From JAGVJT01 sp964471225 (GTDB lineage Bacteria > Pseudomonadota > Gammaproteobacteria > Legionellales > Legionellaceae): a DNA stretch of 7,026 nt. The stretch's first letter is position 1; each line of letters starts with the position of its first letter. The notes under the pieces were generated by a model. That model saw only the letters and a program-made list of their open reading frames with translations, had not been told where the DNA came from and did not search any database. Where the stretch lies: assembly GCA_964471225.1 (NCBI GenBank), contig CAYYEZ010000028.1, forward strand, positions 1-7,026. Reading direction: 5' to 3'. This document shows, in pieces, positions 5,842-7,026 of the stretch. The translations under genes were made by a program, and so were the position numbers.

Positions 5842-7026
5842 ATGGCTAAGGAAAAATTTGAGCGGAAGAAACCGCACGTTAACGTAGGCACAATTGGTCA
5901 CGTAGACCATGGCAAGACGACATTGACAGCGGCGATTACAACGATAATGGCGAAGAAGCATGGTGGTATTGCGAAGGCGTACGACCAAATTGATGCGGCG
6001 CCAGAAGAGCGTGCGCGCGGTATTACAATTTCTACAGCTCATGTGGAGTACGAGTCAACGGCGCGTCACTATGCGCACGTAGATTGCCCAGGCCATGCGG
6101 ACTACATCAAGAATATGATTACAGGTGCGGCACAGATGGATGGCGCGATATTGGTGGTGTCAGCGGCGGATGGTCCGATGCCACAAACACGCGAGCACAT
6201 ATTATTGTCACGTCAAGTGGGCGTTCCTTACATTGTTGTGTTTTTAAACAAAGCCGACATGGTTGACGATCCAGAGTTGTTAGAGTTAGTGGAAATGGAA
6301 GTAAGAGATTTGCTGAGCTCCTACGATTTTCCTGGAGACGATATTCCGATTGTTGTGGGCTCTGCATTGAAGGCATTGGAAGGGGACACAAGCGAGATTG
6401 GTGAAGCCGCGATTGTTAAATTGGTTGAGACGATGGATGCTTACATTCCTGAGCCAGTGAGAAACATTGATAAGAGCTTCTTGTTACCGATTGAAGACGT
6501 GTTTTCAATTTCTGGTCGAGGAACAGTAGTCACGGGTCGAATCGAAAGCGGAATCGTGAAGGTCGGCGAGGAAGTTGAGATTGTAGGTATTCGAGAGACG
6601 ACAAAGACGACTTGTACAGGCGTTGAGATGTTCCGTAAGTTGCTAGACGAAGGGCGTGCTGGCGACAACGTAGGTATTTTGCTCCGTGGTACGAAGCGTG
6701 ATGATGTTGAGCGAGGCCAAGTATTGGCTAAGCCTGGCACGATTAAGCCACACACTAAGTTTGAAGCGGAAGTATATGTGTTGTCAAAAGAGGAAGGTGG
6801 TCGTCATACGCCATTTTTCAACGGATACCGTCCACAGTTTTATTTCAGAACGACAGACGTAACTGGCACATGTGATTTACCTGAAGGTATTGAGATGGTG
6901 ATGCCAGGGGATAACGTGAAGTTGGTTGTAGCGCTTCATGCGCCGATTGCGATGGATGAAGGTTTGCGATTCGCAATTCGTGAAGGTGGCCGTACTGTCG
7001 GTGCGGGTGTTGTTGCTAAAATTATC
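5842..7026 (+). CDS. tuf: Translation elongation factor Tu (EF-Tu), 3' end just beyond the window
   Basis: EF-Tu is the GTPase that carries aminoacyl-tRNA to the ribosomal A site. The frame runs open from ATG 5842 to the window edge, giving 395 codons that end VGAGVVAKII. The family is usually 394-397 residues, so only one or two residues and the stop are missing. Motifs are G1 GHVDHGKT (19-26), G2 RGITI (59-63, Thr62), G3 DCPGH (81-85, catalytic His85), G4 NKAD (136-139) and G5 SAL (174-176). Domain II starts near FLLPIEDVFSISGRGTVVTGR (213-233) and domain III near KPHTKFEAEVYVLSKEEGG (302-320). Gln125, equivalent to the E. coli kirromycin-site Gln124, is retained. The gene starts 11 nt after fusA. 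Its alanine codons are mostly GCG (21 of 33 by hand count), unlike fusA (8 of 55). Many gammaproteobacteria carry two tuf copies, and this would be the str-operon copy (tufA). Whether a second exists cannot be seen here. Confidence 0.98.
   Translation, partial: MAKEKFERKKPHVNVGTIGHVDHGKTTLTAAITTIMAKKHGGIAKAYDQIDAAPEERARGITISTAHVEYESTARHYAHVDCPGHADYIKNMITGAAQMDGAILVVSAADGPMPQTREHILLSRQVGVPYIVVFLNKADMVDDPELLELVEMEVRDLLSSYDFPGDDIPIVVGSALKALEGDTSEIGEAAIVKLVETMDAYIPEPVRNIDKSFLLPIEDVFSISGRGTVVTGRIESGIVKVGEEVEIVGIRETTKTTCTGVEMFRKLLDEGRAGDNVGILLRGTKRDDVERGQVLAKPGTIKPHTKFEAEVYVLSKEEGGRHTPFFNGYRPQFYFRTTDVTGTCDLPEGIEMVMPGDNVKLVVALHAPIAMDEGLRFAIREGGRTVGAGVVAKII

Noticed and set aside
5923..5948. TTGACA followed by GATAAT inside the start of tuf, as a possible internal promoter
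   Set aside because: The spacer is only 14 bp, and the bases are explained by conserved EF-Tu codons (TLTAAITTIM).
6119..6755. Antisense open frames of 90 and 104 codons opposite tuf
   Set aside because: These are by-products of the GCG- and ACG-rich codon use of tuf. The translated sequences are proline- and serine-rich and resemble no family.

Overview
The window is a stretch of core bacterial housekeeping genes, all on the + strand. In order it holds the 3' two thirds of rpoC (RNA polymerase beta'), then the complete str-operon genes rpsL (ribosomal protein S12), rpsG (S7) and fusA (EF-G), then tuf (EF-Tu), which the window edge cuts one or two codons before its expected end. No mobile element, CRISPR array, RNA gene or unknown protein-coding gene was found. 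Every coding frame is intact.

The organism is most likely a gammaproteobacterium. RpoC carries a long insertion inside the trigger loop (SI3) of the length and sequence type seen in E. coli. The rpoC-rpsL-rpsG-fusA-tuf order is the one seen in many non-enteric gammaproteobacteria. From memory of the families, EF-G, EF-Tu and S7 (including its extra acidic/Ser-Gly loop) look closest to Legionella and relatives, so Legionellales is my best guess. That placement is inference without a database search. Base composition appears moderate to AT-leaning.

Layout: 1-2692 is the rpoC 3' part. 2693-2798 is the only sizeable intergenic region (106 bp). It contains a near-consensus sigma70 promoter (TTGACA, 17-bp spacer, TAGAAT) with a GC-rich discriminator and a leader of about 45 nt. 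2799-3179 is rpsL, 3200-3715 rpsG, 3734-5830 fusA (GTG start) and 5842-7026 tuf (3' partial). Gaps inside the str operon are only 20, 18 and 11 nt, and each start has a Shine-Dalgarno sequence, so the four genes are probably co-transcribed from the 2719-2747 promoter. Read-through from rpoBC may add to this, since no convincing terminator follows rpoC.

Together the genes encode the transcription catalytic core, two 30S proteins (decoding-site S12 and head-assembly S7) and the two main elongation GTPases. This is an ordinary region, and I do not see a new biological system in it. The points most worth a second look are the abrupt change of codon choice in tuf, the extra loop in S7, the very short rpsL-rpsG gap that leaves no room for an E. 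coli-type S7 operator, and the structure of the promoter and leader.
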